Origin: PALSA-607 sp036509315
GTDB taxonomy: Bacteria; Actinomycetota; Actinomycetes; Acidothermales; Acidothermaceae
Length of the DNA stretch: 13,794 nucleotides
Direction of reading: 5' to 3'
NCBI GenBank assembly: GCA_036509315.1
Contig: DATCFU010000036.1
Coordinates: 1 to 13,794, forward strand
Part shown: piece by piece, positions 6,925-13,134 of the stretch
Numbering within the stretch: position 1 is the stretch's first letter
Layout: the number at the start of each line of letters is the position of its first letter
Notes under the pieces: generated by a model
Told to the model about the DNA's origin: nothing
The model's database searches: none
The model's input: the letters and a program-made list of their open reading frames with translations, nothing else
Made by a program: the position numbers and the translations under genes

Positions 6925-7080
6925 GTGATGATCTATCGCCGTCGTCTCGCAAGCCGGAGGAAGAACCGGACCAGCGCCATCGCGAACCACAACCCCATGC
7001 ATCGACGCTACTCGCCTCGGCGACCTGCGGGCTCGGCATCGGCAGGGCCTGGCATCCCGTAAGAGAGAGTGGACGACCAC

Positions 7081-7107
7081 GGCAACCCTCTTGGGCACCG
7101 GTCCGTA
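7081..7107 (+). promoter_or_regulatory. ECF-type promoter in front of the sigma factor gene
   Basis: GGCAACC (7081-7087), a 16-bp spacer, then CGTA (7104-7107) resembles the GGAAC-N16-CGT pattern bound by many ECF sigma factors. Transcription would start around 7113-7117, at or just before the GTG at 7117. This suggests autoregulation by the downstream SigE-family factor and a very short or absent leader. It is a pattern match only. Confidence 0.45.
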
Positions 7108-7128
7108 CTGAGGGGTGTGACGACATCG

Positions 7129-7716
7129 ATGGAGCGGCCCGACGAACTCGACGATGCCGGGCAGACCAGCTCGGCAGCAGCGACGGCCCAATTCACCCGG
7201 TTCGTGACCGAGTCGTCGGCACGCTTGCTGCGGACGGCCTGGTTGCTCACGTCACACCGGGAGCAGGCGCAAGATCTCACCCAACTCGCGTACGCGAAGA
7301 CGTTCGCTGCGTGGCGCCGGGTGCGGTTCGACGACGCGGAGGCCTACGCGCGGCGGGTCATGGTGAACAGCTATATCGACTGGTGGCGCAGAGCGCCTTG
7401 GCGTGAGCGGCCGACCGAACAGTTTCCAGAGCACAGCGCCGTGCCCGATCACGGCAGAACAATCGATGAGCGGACGGCGCTAGCTGCCGCTCTTGCGCAG
7501 CTCACGCGTCGCGAACGAACGATCGTGGTCTTGCGCTATTACGTAGACCTGAGCGAAGCCGAGGTCGCCGCGCACGTCGGCGTATCCGTCGGAACCGTGA
7601 AAAGCACGTCGTCAAAGGCGCTGGCCAAACTGCGGCGCTCACCCAGCCTTTCTGACACCGACCTTTCTGACATCAACGTGCCGGCGTTTTCGCCAGCCCG
7701 GGAGGAGACCTCATGA
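7129..7716 (+). CDS. SigE-family ECF RNA polymerase sigma factor
   Basis: An extracytoplasmic-function sigma factor that directs RNA polymerase to a small regulon. Region 2 runs from about FTRFVTESSARLLRTAWLL through DLTQLAYAKTFAAWRRVR to AYARRVMVNSYIDWWRR, the hallmark of the actinobacterial SigE family. Region 4 holds LTRRERTIVVLRYYVDLSEA and the helix-turn-helix VAAHVGVSVGTVKSTSSKAL. Start uncertain: ATG 7129 has GAGGGG 13 nt upstream, while GTG 7117 (adds VTTS) lies about 10 nt after an ECF-type -10 and could be a leaderless start. From ATG 7129 the protein is 195 residues. The stop overlaps the next gene (ATGA), so the pair is translationally coupled, as sigma factors often are with their membrane regulators. 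Confidence 0.93.
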   Translation: MERPDELDDAGQTSSAAATAQFTRFVTESSARLLRTAWLLTSHREQAQDLTQLAYAKTFAAWRRVRFDDAEAYARRVMVNSYIDWWRRAPWRERPTEQFPEHSAVPDHGRTIDERTALAAALAQLTRRERTIVVLRYYVDLSEAEVAAHVGVSVGTVKSTSSKALAKLRRSPSLSDTDLSDINVPAFSPAREETS

Positions 7717-8669
7717 GCGAGCACGACTTCGGCGAAGAGCTCGGCAAGTTGCCGCCCGATCTCACCCTCGGCGCGACATCCGAACAGATCATTCGACGCG
7801 GCCGCCGAATCAGAACGATTCGGCAGACGTCGATCGTCGGCGCTGCCGCGGTTGCGGTGCTCGGCATCACCTCGATCGCAGCACTTGCCGGCGGCCATCA
7901 CGGCGCGCGGACGGTACAAACGGGATCGGGTAACGGCCTCGGCATTGCGCTTGCCCCAGTTTCGTCGCCGTCGCCGTCATCGGCACTGGGTTCGACGTCA
8001 GTGGTTTCGACGTCAGTGGGGTCGGGTTCCGCGGCTCCAATTCCCGAGGTGTCGTCCGCGCCGACGCTTCTTTTCAAGTCTTCGCCGCCGGATGCCGTGT
8101 CGTCCGTCCCAGCGAGCTCATCGGCGTCCGTTTCGTGCGCCGCGTCACCGGCGCCGCAGTCGATCGACGGCGCCCCGGCTGCGACTCCCGACGGCAACGC
8201 GCCACCATGGGGCAGCTTGGTGCAGGCCGCCAAGGACACCGGAACGTCCACATCTCTTGTGCTGTACGGAATCCACATTGATGACGCTGCGATTCCGTGC
8301 ACTCACTTCGGCCTGATGGTCGGGACCACCGATGCGTCCGGAAGCACGGTTACGGGCGTGTATGAGGCAAACGAGTTCGACGGGAGCGACCTCACGCCGG
8401 GCTTCCACGCAGTCAGCATGGTTGGCAAAGTGTTCGCCGCAACGTACTTCGTCGGCTACTACGTCGGACCGGCGGCTACGATCTCAGTCGTCGTCGATGG
8501 CGTACCGACTGCCGCACACGTCGCCGCGTGGAGCGTGAATCCCGACGTCAAGTTCTGGTGGCTCGGCGGCCCCGCGAATGGCAACCCAACCTACGGCGCA
8601 CTCTCGGCGAAGGACGCGAGCGGAAACCCGTTGCCGGTGGGCGCACATGCCCAACCCGGCGTCGGCTGA
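7713..8669 (+). CDS. Single-pass membrane protein coupled to the sigma factor (putative regulator)
   Basis: 318 residues. A cytoplasmic N-terminus of about 39 residues ends in a basic patch (RRGRRIRTIRQ). One transmembrane helix follows (about 40-60, IVGAAAVAVLGITSIAALAG). Then come a long Ser/Pro/Ala-rich linker (about 65-150) and a folded extracellular domain (about 165-318) containing two Cys at the linker/domain border region. The layout and the ATGA overlap with the sigma gene fit an anti-sigma factor or exported partner. The N-terminal domain is short and has no HxxxCxxC zinc motif, so a standard ZAS anti-sigma domain is absent. The strong ribosome-binding site GGGAGGAG supports ATG 7713. 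I do not recognise the extracellular domain. A 15-nt tandem repeat in the linker codes two copies of STSV. Confidence 0.8.
   Translation: MSEHDFGEELGKLPPDLTLGATSEQIIRRGRRIRTIRQTSIVGAAAVAVLGITSIAALAGGHHGARTVQTGSGNGLGIALAPVSSPSPSSALGSTSVVSTSVGSGSAAPIPEVSSAPTLLFKSSPPDAVSSVPASSSASVSCAASPAPQSIDGAPAATPDGNAPPWGSLVQAAKDTGTSTSLVLYGIHIDDAAIPCTHFGLMVGTTDASGSTVTGVYEANEFDGSDLTPGFHAVSMVGKVFAATYFVGYYVGPAATISVVVDGVPTAAHVAAWSVNPDVKFWWLGGPANGNPTYGALSAKDASGNPLPVGAHAQPGVG
7991..8019 (+). repeat. 15-nt-period tandem repeat in the Ser-rich linker
   Basis: TTCGACGTCAGTGG occurs at 7991-8004 and again at 8006-8019. It encodes repeated STSV units in the extracellular linker of the membrane protein. A small in-frame duplication; linker length may vary between strains. 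Confidence 0.8.
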
Positions 8670-8679
8670 CAACTAACCT

Positions 8680-9993
8680 TCACTCGGCGAGGACGGGCGC
8701 GGTGTCATCCGCTCCTGTTCTTGGTCGAAGCTCAAGGGTGAACCGGCTCCCGTTTCCGACGGCACTCTCAAGCCGGATCGAGCCGCCGAGGGCGTGCGCG
8801 TAGCGACGAGCGATCGAAAGTCCAAGCCCGGAGCCGCCGGAGGCTCGGTCTCGAGAGCGGTCGAGTCGGTAGAAGCGGTCGAAAATGCGTTGCTGCTCTG
8901 ACATCGGAATGCCTGGCCCTGTGTCCGAGACAGAGATCGCTGCGCCCTGTCGAGTACGTCGCACCGCGACCGCAACTTCACCGCCAGCAGGAGTGGCGCG
9001 CAATGCGTTCGTGAGGAAGTTGGAGACGACGGTCTCCACCAAATGCAGGGCGGTCACAATTTTCACGTGATGCGTCTGTGACTTCAGCCGAATTCCCTTG
9101 GTGGTAGCCAAGGGTGTGAAGCGCTTCACGAGACTCGCGCACAGAGCATCCAGCGCGACAAGCTCGAAGTCAGGTACGAGGTCGGGTCGCGTCAGCGCAC
9201 GCAAATCGTCAAGCAACCTGGCTAGCCGCGCTGTCTCTTGCGATACAACCTGACTCAGTTCGACGTCGTTGCTCGGTTCAATCGTGCCGTCCAAAAGAGC
9301 TTGCGCGAGGCCGGCGACGATCTGGAAGGGCGTCGCGATCTCGTGGGCGAGGTCGGTCAGAAACTGTTTCTGGTCGATGTCGGCAGCGGAAAGTTGTGCC
9401 GCCATCGCGTTGAGTGCGTAACCGAGTGCCGCGACCTCAGCAGGGCCGCCTTCCTCGAGTCGAACAGACAGATCCCCGCTGGAGAGGCGTTCCGCCGCGG
9501 CACTAGCCCGCTCAAGTTTGTGACGCAACCGACCAGTTCCTTGCCACGCGACAACCGTCGCCGCCGCTCCCACGAGGGCGAGGACGCCCGCGGTGATTCC
9601 CGTGAGTTGTAGCGGCAAGGCATTTTCCGGCTCAACGGGCGAGATGACAGTCACCGTGCCGCCAGTGCCAGGCGCGGTCACGGTAACGGTTCGGCCCTTG
9701 ACCTGGCTCCCAAAGGAGAATGAGCCTGTCGGGGTGGTCACCAGGACCCGCTCGTCGGCGAAGAAACTGCTCTGTGCACGCAACGACGTCTCGGTGAGGT
9801 CGTGCGGGAGTTCTACTGCAAGGCTGGCCGCAACTTCGGACGCTTCCATGCGGGCGAGGGAGGCTTGGTCGGTGCGGGCCAGCTGCGTAAAGACCAAATA
9901 GGTCCCGGCGAGAGCGCCCAGCGCCAGCAGTACGACTCCACCGACGGCAGTTGCGGCGAGCGTCTGGATCCGCCAGGCAGCCCGCTTCGTCAC
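8680..9993 (-). CDS. Sensor histidine kinase (two-component, HAMP-HisKA-HATPase)
   Basis: 437 residues from GTG 9993, which overlaps the stop of the response regulator (GTGA), so the two are coupled. Order: TM1 (about 11-35), a small extracellular sensor (36-125), TM2 (about 128-150), HAMP (152-205), HisKA with phospho-acceptor H217 in DLAHEIATPF, and HATPase_c with N-box N329 (NFLTNAL), G1 D357TGPGIP, F-box IFDRFYRLDR and G2 GGSGLGLSIA (386-394). All kinase motifs are intact. The H-box reads HEIATPF rather than the commoner HELRTPL. The sensor is too small and unspecialised to name a ligand. The open frame extends upstream to 10116, but that part lies inside the response-regulator gene. It is convergent with the sigma-operon membrane protein, only 10 bp apart. 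Confidence 0.93.
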   Translation of the reverse strand: MTKRAAWRIQTLAATAVGGVVLLALGALAGTYLVFTQLARTDQASLARMEASEVAASLAVELPHDLTETSLRAQSSFFADERVLVTTPTGSFSFGSQVKGRTVTVTAPGTGGTVTVISPVEPENALPLQLTGITAGVLALVGAAATVVAWQGTGRLRHKLERASAAAERLSSGDLSVRLEEGGPAEVAALGYALNAMAAQLSAADIDQKQFLTDLAHEIATPFQIVAGLAQALLDGTIEPSNDVELSQVVSQETARLARLLDDLRALTRPDLVPDFELVALDALCASLVKRFTPLATTKGIRLKSQTHHVKIVTALHLVETVVSNFLTNALRATPAGGEVAVAVRRTRQGAAISVSDTGPGIPMSEQQRIFDRFYRLDRSRDRASGGSGLGLSIARRYAHALGGSIRLESAVGNGSRFTLELRPRTGADDTAPVLAE

Positions 9994-10688
9994 AGCGGAT
10001 CCAACCGGTACCCGACCCCGCGAATGGTCTGCACCGAGACGGCATCGCCGAGCTTGCGTCGCAAGCCACTCAGATGCACGTCGACGGTCTTCGCTGACAC
10101 GTACCGTGTGCCCCACGCATGATCGAGCAGCTGGTCACGCGTGTAGACGCGACCGGGCGCGGCGAGCAGAGCTGCGAGCAGATCGAACTCACGCCGCGTG
10201 AGGTCCAGTTCGCCATCATCGACCCATGCGCGGCGAGAACTCGGGTCGGCTCGCACTCGCCCCACCTCGAGCACCTCACTGTGCGGTACCGGCTCTGTGC
10301 CGGGGCGGCGCAACCGTGCACGCACCCGAGCCACCAGCTCGGGGATCGAGAACGGTTTGACCATGTAGTCGTCCGCCCCGAGCTCCAAGCCGGCCACTCG
10401 CGACGACTCCTCACCGCGGCCGGTGAGGATGATGACCGGCAGGTCAGAGTGGGAACGGATTTGGCGGACGAGGTCAAACCCATCCACCTTAGGCATCATG
10501 ATGTCGACCACTGCCAGATCGAACGGCTGTTCTGCCAGCCGCTGAAGAGCATCGGCGCCATCGACCGCCTCGACTACGAGATACCCGTCACGCTCCAGGT
10601 AGCGCCGCAGCAGCATCCGCAGGTTGGCTTCGTCGTCAACCACGAGTATGCGGCGCCGCCGGTCGATGTCGCCGCTGCTCACCAGCAC
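9990..10688 (-). CDS. OmpR/PhoB-family response regulator
   Basis: 232 residues. Receiver domain (about 12-128) with acidic pocket D18-D19, phospho-acceptor D62 in VVDIMMPKVDG, T89 and K111 (VKPFSIPELVARVRARLRR). The C-terminal winged helix (about 138-230) has LDLTRREFDLLAALL, RVYTRDQLLDHAWG, and recognition helix VSAKTVDVHLSGLRRKLG ending GVGYRLDPL. It binds DNA as a dimer, usually on direct repeats with 11-bp period. Neither candidate start (GTG 10688 or GTG 10682) has a ribosome-binding site. A possible -10 TATAGC lies at 10690-10695 and a -35 GTCACA at 10712-10717 (16-bp spacer), which would give a leaderless message. First gene of the pair with the kinase. Confidence 0.95.
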   Translation of the reverse strand: MLVSSGDIDRRRRILVVDDEANLRMLLRRYLERDGYLVVEAVDGADALQRLAEQPFDLAVVDIMMPKVDGFDLVRQIRSHSDLPVIILTGRGEESSRVAGLELGADDYMVKPFSIPELVARVRARLRRPGTEPVPHSEVLEVGRVRADPSSRRAWVDDGELDLTRREFDLLAALLAAPGRVYTRDQLLDHAWGTRYVSAKTVDVHLSGLRRKLGDAVSVQTIRGVGYRLDPL

Positions 10689-10689
10689 A

Positions 10690-10717
10690 GCTATAGCAGA
10701 CGCAGCCCCAATGTGAC
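10690..10717 (-). promoter_or_regulatory. Possible promoter of the two-component operon
   Basis: On the minus strand GTCACA (10717-10712), 16 bp, then TATAGC (10695-10690). The -35 matches TTGACA at 4 of 6 positions. The -10 is only 1-7 nt from the two candidate GTG starts, which have no ribosome-binding site, so transcription would begin at or near the start codon (leaderless). Confidence 0.35.
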
Positions 10718-10736
10718 CTGCCTCTGCGGTCGTGAA

Positions 10737-10949
10737 CTAGGCCGCATGCCGTGCGCTGTTTCGTGCACCTTGTGCAGCGAGCCCGCCGTCGGGGATCGAA
10801 ACCGAGTTGCGTTCACGTGGCGATACCTGCGCGGGCGAATGAACCGAGGCCCCGCCTTCAGGGTGCTTGACGATCACCCAAAGTGGCAGGCCCACCGTGA
10901 ACGCGACCATGACTACGGCCAACGGGATGTTCAGCCAGATCCAACTCAT
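10737..10949 (-). CDS. Small one-helix membrane protein, function unknown
   Basis: 70 residues: MSWIW followed by a hydrophobic helix (about 5-28, NIPLAVVMVAFTVGLPLWVIV), then a polar, Ser/Ala/Arg-rich tail of about 40 residues. The clean membrane helix at the N-terminus and the position between the tRNA and the two-component operon support a real gene. No family recognised. There is no good ribosome-binding site before ATG 10949: a 9-bp hairpin (10956-10983) ends 6 nt upstream. It lies 48 bp before the response-regulator start on the same strand, so it may be cotranscribed and a membrane partner of that system (inference). Confidence 0.6.
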   Translation of the reverse strand: MSWIWLNIPLAVVMVAFTVGLPLWVIVKHPEGGASVHSPAQVSPRERNSVSIPDGGLAAQGARNSARHAA

Positions 10950-10955
10950 AAGACT

Positions 10956-10983
10956 CGGCAGCGGGGATGTGTGTCCGCTGCCG
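10956..10983. terminator. 9-bp hairpin between tRNA-Arg and the small membrane protein gene
   Basis: CGGCAGCGG (10956-10964) and CCGCTGCCG (10975-10983) pair perfectly around a 10-nt loop. On the minus strand it lies 107 nt after the tRNA 3' end and 6 nt before ATG 10949. It could end the tRNA transcript or act as a leader structure hiding the ribosome-binding region. Confidence 0.5.
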
Positions 10984-11015
10984 TCTCACCTCCTGCCTCC
11001 ACGCTTCCCGGTGAG

Positions 11016-11037
11016 GGTTAGGGGACGGTTAGGTGAC
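11016..11037. promoter_or_regulatory. 11-bp-period direct repeat, candidate response-regulator site
   Basis: GGTTAGGGGAC (11016-11026) is followed at once by GGTTAGGTGAC (11027-11037), 10 of 11 positions identical. An exact 11-bp period is what OmpR/PhoB-family dimers recognise, and such a regulator is encoded at 9990-10688. The site lies 67 bp upstream of the small membrane protein gene. The link to that regulator is inference. Confidence 0.4.
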
Positions 11038-11068
11038 CACCACACATCGGCTCGGATCTGCGCCGGCT

Positions 11069-11093
11069 GCGGCTTGTGCCAGCGGCTTGTGCC
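11069..11093. repeat. 13-bp tandem duplication at the tRNA-Arg 3' end
   Basis: GCGGCTTGTGCC occurs at 11069-11080 and again at 11082-11093. The right copy contains the last bases of the tRNA acceptor strand (11090-11093). It may be replication slippage or the trace of an integration event at the tRNA 3' end, but no integrase is present. Confidence 0.7.
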
Positions 11094-11162
11094 CTCGGCA
11101 GGATTCGGACCTGCGACACACGGTTTAGGAAACCGATGCTCTATCCCCTGAGCTACGAGGGC
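11090..11162 (-). tRNA. tRNA-Arg (anticodon CCT)
   Basis: A complete 73-nt cloverleaf on the minus strand. Acceptor GCCCTCG/CGAGGGC with discriminator A; D-arm GCTC-AGGGGATA-GAGC; anticodon loop TTCCTAA giving anticodon CCT (reads AGG); T-arm GCAGG-TTCGAAT-CCTGC. The outermost anticodon-stem pair is a U-U mismatch and the other four pairs are canonical. CCA is not encoded. TGCAAGAG (plus strand) is repeated at 11169-11176 and 11181-11188 just upstream of the 5' end. Confidence 0.97.
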
Positions 11163-11521
11163 GCGGGTTGCAAGAGTAAGTGCAAGAGAACTCGAAAGGA
11201 CCAAGATCAACGTCCCAAACGTAGGTGTGTCCATTCGCGGTTCGTCTTGTGCCGTGGTTGCAACGCGGAGGTAAACCTATCCGGCTGACGCCTCGACCGT
11301 GCGGGACCGAGACGAGAATCAACCGTGATCGGGCAACCTCCTGCCGCAGGTACGCTCGCGCAGGCCTCCTTGTGCGCGGCTTCCGGTCTCCGCGAGTCGA
11401 GCGTGGCTGTTGGCTGCGCTGGCAGGGGCGGGTTGGCACAATGATCTCTAGGTCCTTGGTTCAGGCCAGGACGCCTCAGGACTGGTAGTTGGCCGCCCAT
11501 GGAAAGCAGCGAGGGTGAACG
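11163..11521. other. Intergenic, 359 bp, between divergent tRNA and glycosyltransferase genes
   Basis: Should hold the tRNA promoter (minus) and the glycosyltransferase promoter (plus), but I see no convincing -35/-10 pair for either. It contains the TGCAAGAG direct repeat (12-nt period) next to the tRNA and several small GC-rich dyads. Open frames here (for example 11207-11500 minus and 11225-11488 plus) have no domain, no ribosome-binding site and low-complexity composition. Confidence 0.6.
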
Positions 11522-12529
11522 GTGAGTTCAATCGGCGTCATCATGGCTGCCTACAACGCGGAGCGGTGGATCGCCGACAGTCTTGCGTCGCTGCAGGCAC
11601 AAAGCGTGCAGGCATGGTGCTGCGTGGTAGTCGACGACGGCTCGACCGATGCGACTGCCTCGATCGTCGCAGGGATAGCTGCGGCGGATCCGCGGATCTT
11701 GTTAGTCAAGCAGATCCACAGCGGTGTGGCGGCGACTCGCAATGTCGGGTTGCACCACCTCGACGGCAACGTCGACGTCATCTCACTACTGGACAGTGAC
11801 GACGTACTGGTTCCCGACGCATTCGCCGTGTTGACGACGGCATTGGAAGCACGTCCTGATGCGGTTGGTGTGTTCGGATTGGCTGAGTACATCGATGCCG
11901 AGGGCAAACAGTTCGACGCGGGCCGGCACCCAGCAAGCCAGCAAGACCGCCGGCGCATTCGCGGCATCCGCCTCGTGTCGGTCGACGTCGGCGACGACTC
12001 CACGTTCGCCGACATGATCGTCTACGGCCCGATCTGGCCGTCGGCGGTCGGGCTGCACCGTCGAGCAGCGTTGCAGGCAGTGGGCGGCTTCGACCCCGCG
12101 CTCCGCGTCATCTCTGACTGGGACGCGTATGTGCGCATGAGCCGGCGCGGACCCTTTGTCATGGTCGACCGCCAAGTTGCGTGGTATCGGCGTCACGACG
12201 CGAACGTGACTAACGACTCGTCGGCCACCACGGCCGGCCGCGCAAAAGTCCTGCGCAAGACCTGGCTGGACCAGGAGAACACCGCAGCCCAGCGACGGCT
12301 GATTGTTCGCGGCCTCTGGCTGAGCCGGGCGGCCGACACGCCGATGCTCACCAGAACCCTCCTAGGCGCTCTCCGGCGAGGCGATGGGGAGCACGCCGTG
12401 CGTGCTTCGGTGGCTCTTTCGCGGCACCTTGCCAGGTTGTGTTGCCTACCTGGCCGCGTGAGCGAGCAGCGTCTGGCGATGCTTCTCGAGCCTTCGCCGT
12501 GCACAACGCCGACGCGCACCCGCACCTGA
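11522..12529 (+). CDS. Family 2 glycosyltransferase
   Basis: 335 residues, GT-A fold. It transfers sugars from nucleotide-sugar donors, usually in cell-envelope or extracellular polysaccharide synthesis. Motifs: IGVIMAAYNAERWIADSL at 4-21, VVDDGSTD with D38-D39, SGVAATRNVG at 67-76, the metal-binding DSDD at 91-94, and SDWDAYVRM at 198-206 preceded by the GGFD turn. The C-terminal part (about 240-335) is helical and Arg-rich, with no transmembrane segment, so it is probably cytoplasmic or peripheral. GTG 11522 has GAGGG 6 nt upstream. Acceptor and donor cannot be told. It stands alone, with no neighbouring polysaccharide genes in view. Confidence 0.93.
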   Translation: MSSIGVIMAAYNAERWIADSLASLQAQSVQAWCCVVVDDGSTDATASIVAGIAAADPRILLVKQIHSGVAATRNVGLHHLDGNVDVISLLDSDDVLVPDAFAVLTTALEARPDAVGVFGLAEYIDAEGKQFDAGRHPASQQDRRRIRGIRLVSVDVGDDSTFADMIVYGPIWPSAVGLHRRAALQAVGGFDPALRVISDWDAYVRMSRRGPFVMVDRQVAWYRRHDANVTNDSSATTAGRAKVLRKTWLDQENTAAQRRLIVRGLWLSRAADTPMLTRTLLGALRRGDGEHAVRASVALSRHLARLCCLPGRVSEQRLAMLLEPSPCTTPTRTRT

Positions 12530-13016
12530 CGGCTGGGTTGGATGCCACTGCGGCATTCGGAGAGCGTCACCCAAGGTTGAACCGAGCAGAGTCATGGTCG
12601 CCCAACGACCCCGGCATATGTGCGCCATCGGTGTTGCGGTAACCGAAAATCGATCCACCGAGTTGCCCACGGCGTCTCAGCGACCACCGGTACGCCCTGT
12701 GCCACCGTGCGTTCCCGAAGGACGCAAAATTCCGGCTCCGTTTGCCGATTCACGCTCAGATTTCGCAGATCCGTTCCCGGGGCAATCGTCGTACCGCAAT
12801 GCATGCTCCGACCGCATCGCGGGTGTGGAGCAACGTGCCGAGGTTCAGTCCGTGTGGTGGCGACAGCGGTGCGATGAGGAGGTGATCCCAACAGCCGTGC
12901 AGTCGTTGCGGCCGAATGCGCAAATCGGATGGATCCCGAAGCCGACCCTCGCGCGCGGCTCATCCGCGACGGCAGCCCGCGGCGTCCGATAGAGGCTTGT
13001 CCGGACCGCTGCAGTC

Positions 13017-13052
13017 CAGCGCTCGCAAGAACGAGCGCAAGAACGAGCGCTG
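13017..13052. terminator. 9-bp inverted repeat enclosing a 12-nt tandem repeat
   Basis: CAGCGCTCG (13017-13025) pairs with CGAGCGCTG (13044-13052) around an 18-nt loop. Within it CGCAAGAACGAG occurs twice in tandem (13024-13035 and 13036-13047), giving alternative shorter hairpins. A competing hairpin CGCTG/CAGCG lies at 13007-13021. Placed between convergent genes, it may act as a bidirectional terminator. No T-run. Confidence 0.5.
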
Positions 13053-13070
13053 AGCTTCAACGCTCGACAG

Positions 13071-13128
13071 CGGGACACCGGGACGGCGGGACGGCGGGAC
13101 CGCGGGATAGCGGGTAGCGGGTAGCGGG
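13071..13128 (+). repeat. CGGG-led 7-8-nt tandem repeat, G-quadruplex motif
   Basis: Units CGGGACAC, CGGGACGG twice, CGGGACCG, CGGGATAG, CGGGTAG twice, CGGG give eight GGG runs separated by 4-5 nt on the plus strand. Four such runs are enough for a G-quadruplex. It ends 7 bp from the stop codon of the minus-strand gene at 13135. Confidence 0.85.
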
Positions 13129-13134
13129 CCGAAC

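Larger units (their letters stand above)
12530..13134. other. Non-coding stretch of 605 bp between convergent genes
   Basis: No frame here looks like protein. The longest (12594-12992 plus, 12592-12963 minus) have no recognisable motif, no good ribosome-binding site and shadow-like composition. Part of it (about 12640-12780) is less GC-rich than its surroundings. GAGGAGGTGA at 12876-12885 resembles a strong ribosome-binding site but is followed only by a 31-codon frame. The right end carries the hairpin/12-nt repeat block (13007-13052) and a G-rich repeat (13071-13128). It may be an eroded gene remnant or spacer DNA. Confidence 0.5.

Noticed and set aside
6925..7191. N-terminal extension of the alpha/beta-hydrolase frame up to 7191.
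   Set aside because: Arg/Cys-rich without homology, overlaps the sigma-factor promoter and start; ATG 6924 gives the normal family length.
11076..11288. 70-codon plus-strand frame containing GRIRTCDTRFRKPMLYPLSYEG-like sequence.
   Set aside because: This is the well-known false protein produced by translating the complement of a tRNA gene.
11430..11480. Possible second tRNA suggested by a GGTTCAGGCC-like T-loop.
   Set aside because: No acceptor, D or anticodon arm can be folded around it.
11207..11500. 97-codon minus-strand frame upstream of the tRNA.
   Set aside because: No ribosome-binding site, no domain, Pro/Arg-rich noise typical of GC-rich spacer.
12592..12992. Overlapping frames of 132 (plus) and 123 (minus) codons.
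   Set aside because: Neither has a motif, a hydrophobic pattern or a ribosome-binding site; both look like chance frames in GC-rich DNA.
13071..13128. Short-unit repeat considered as a CRISPR array.
   Set aside because: Units are 7-8 nt with no spacers and there are no cas genes; it is a simple tandem repeat.
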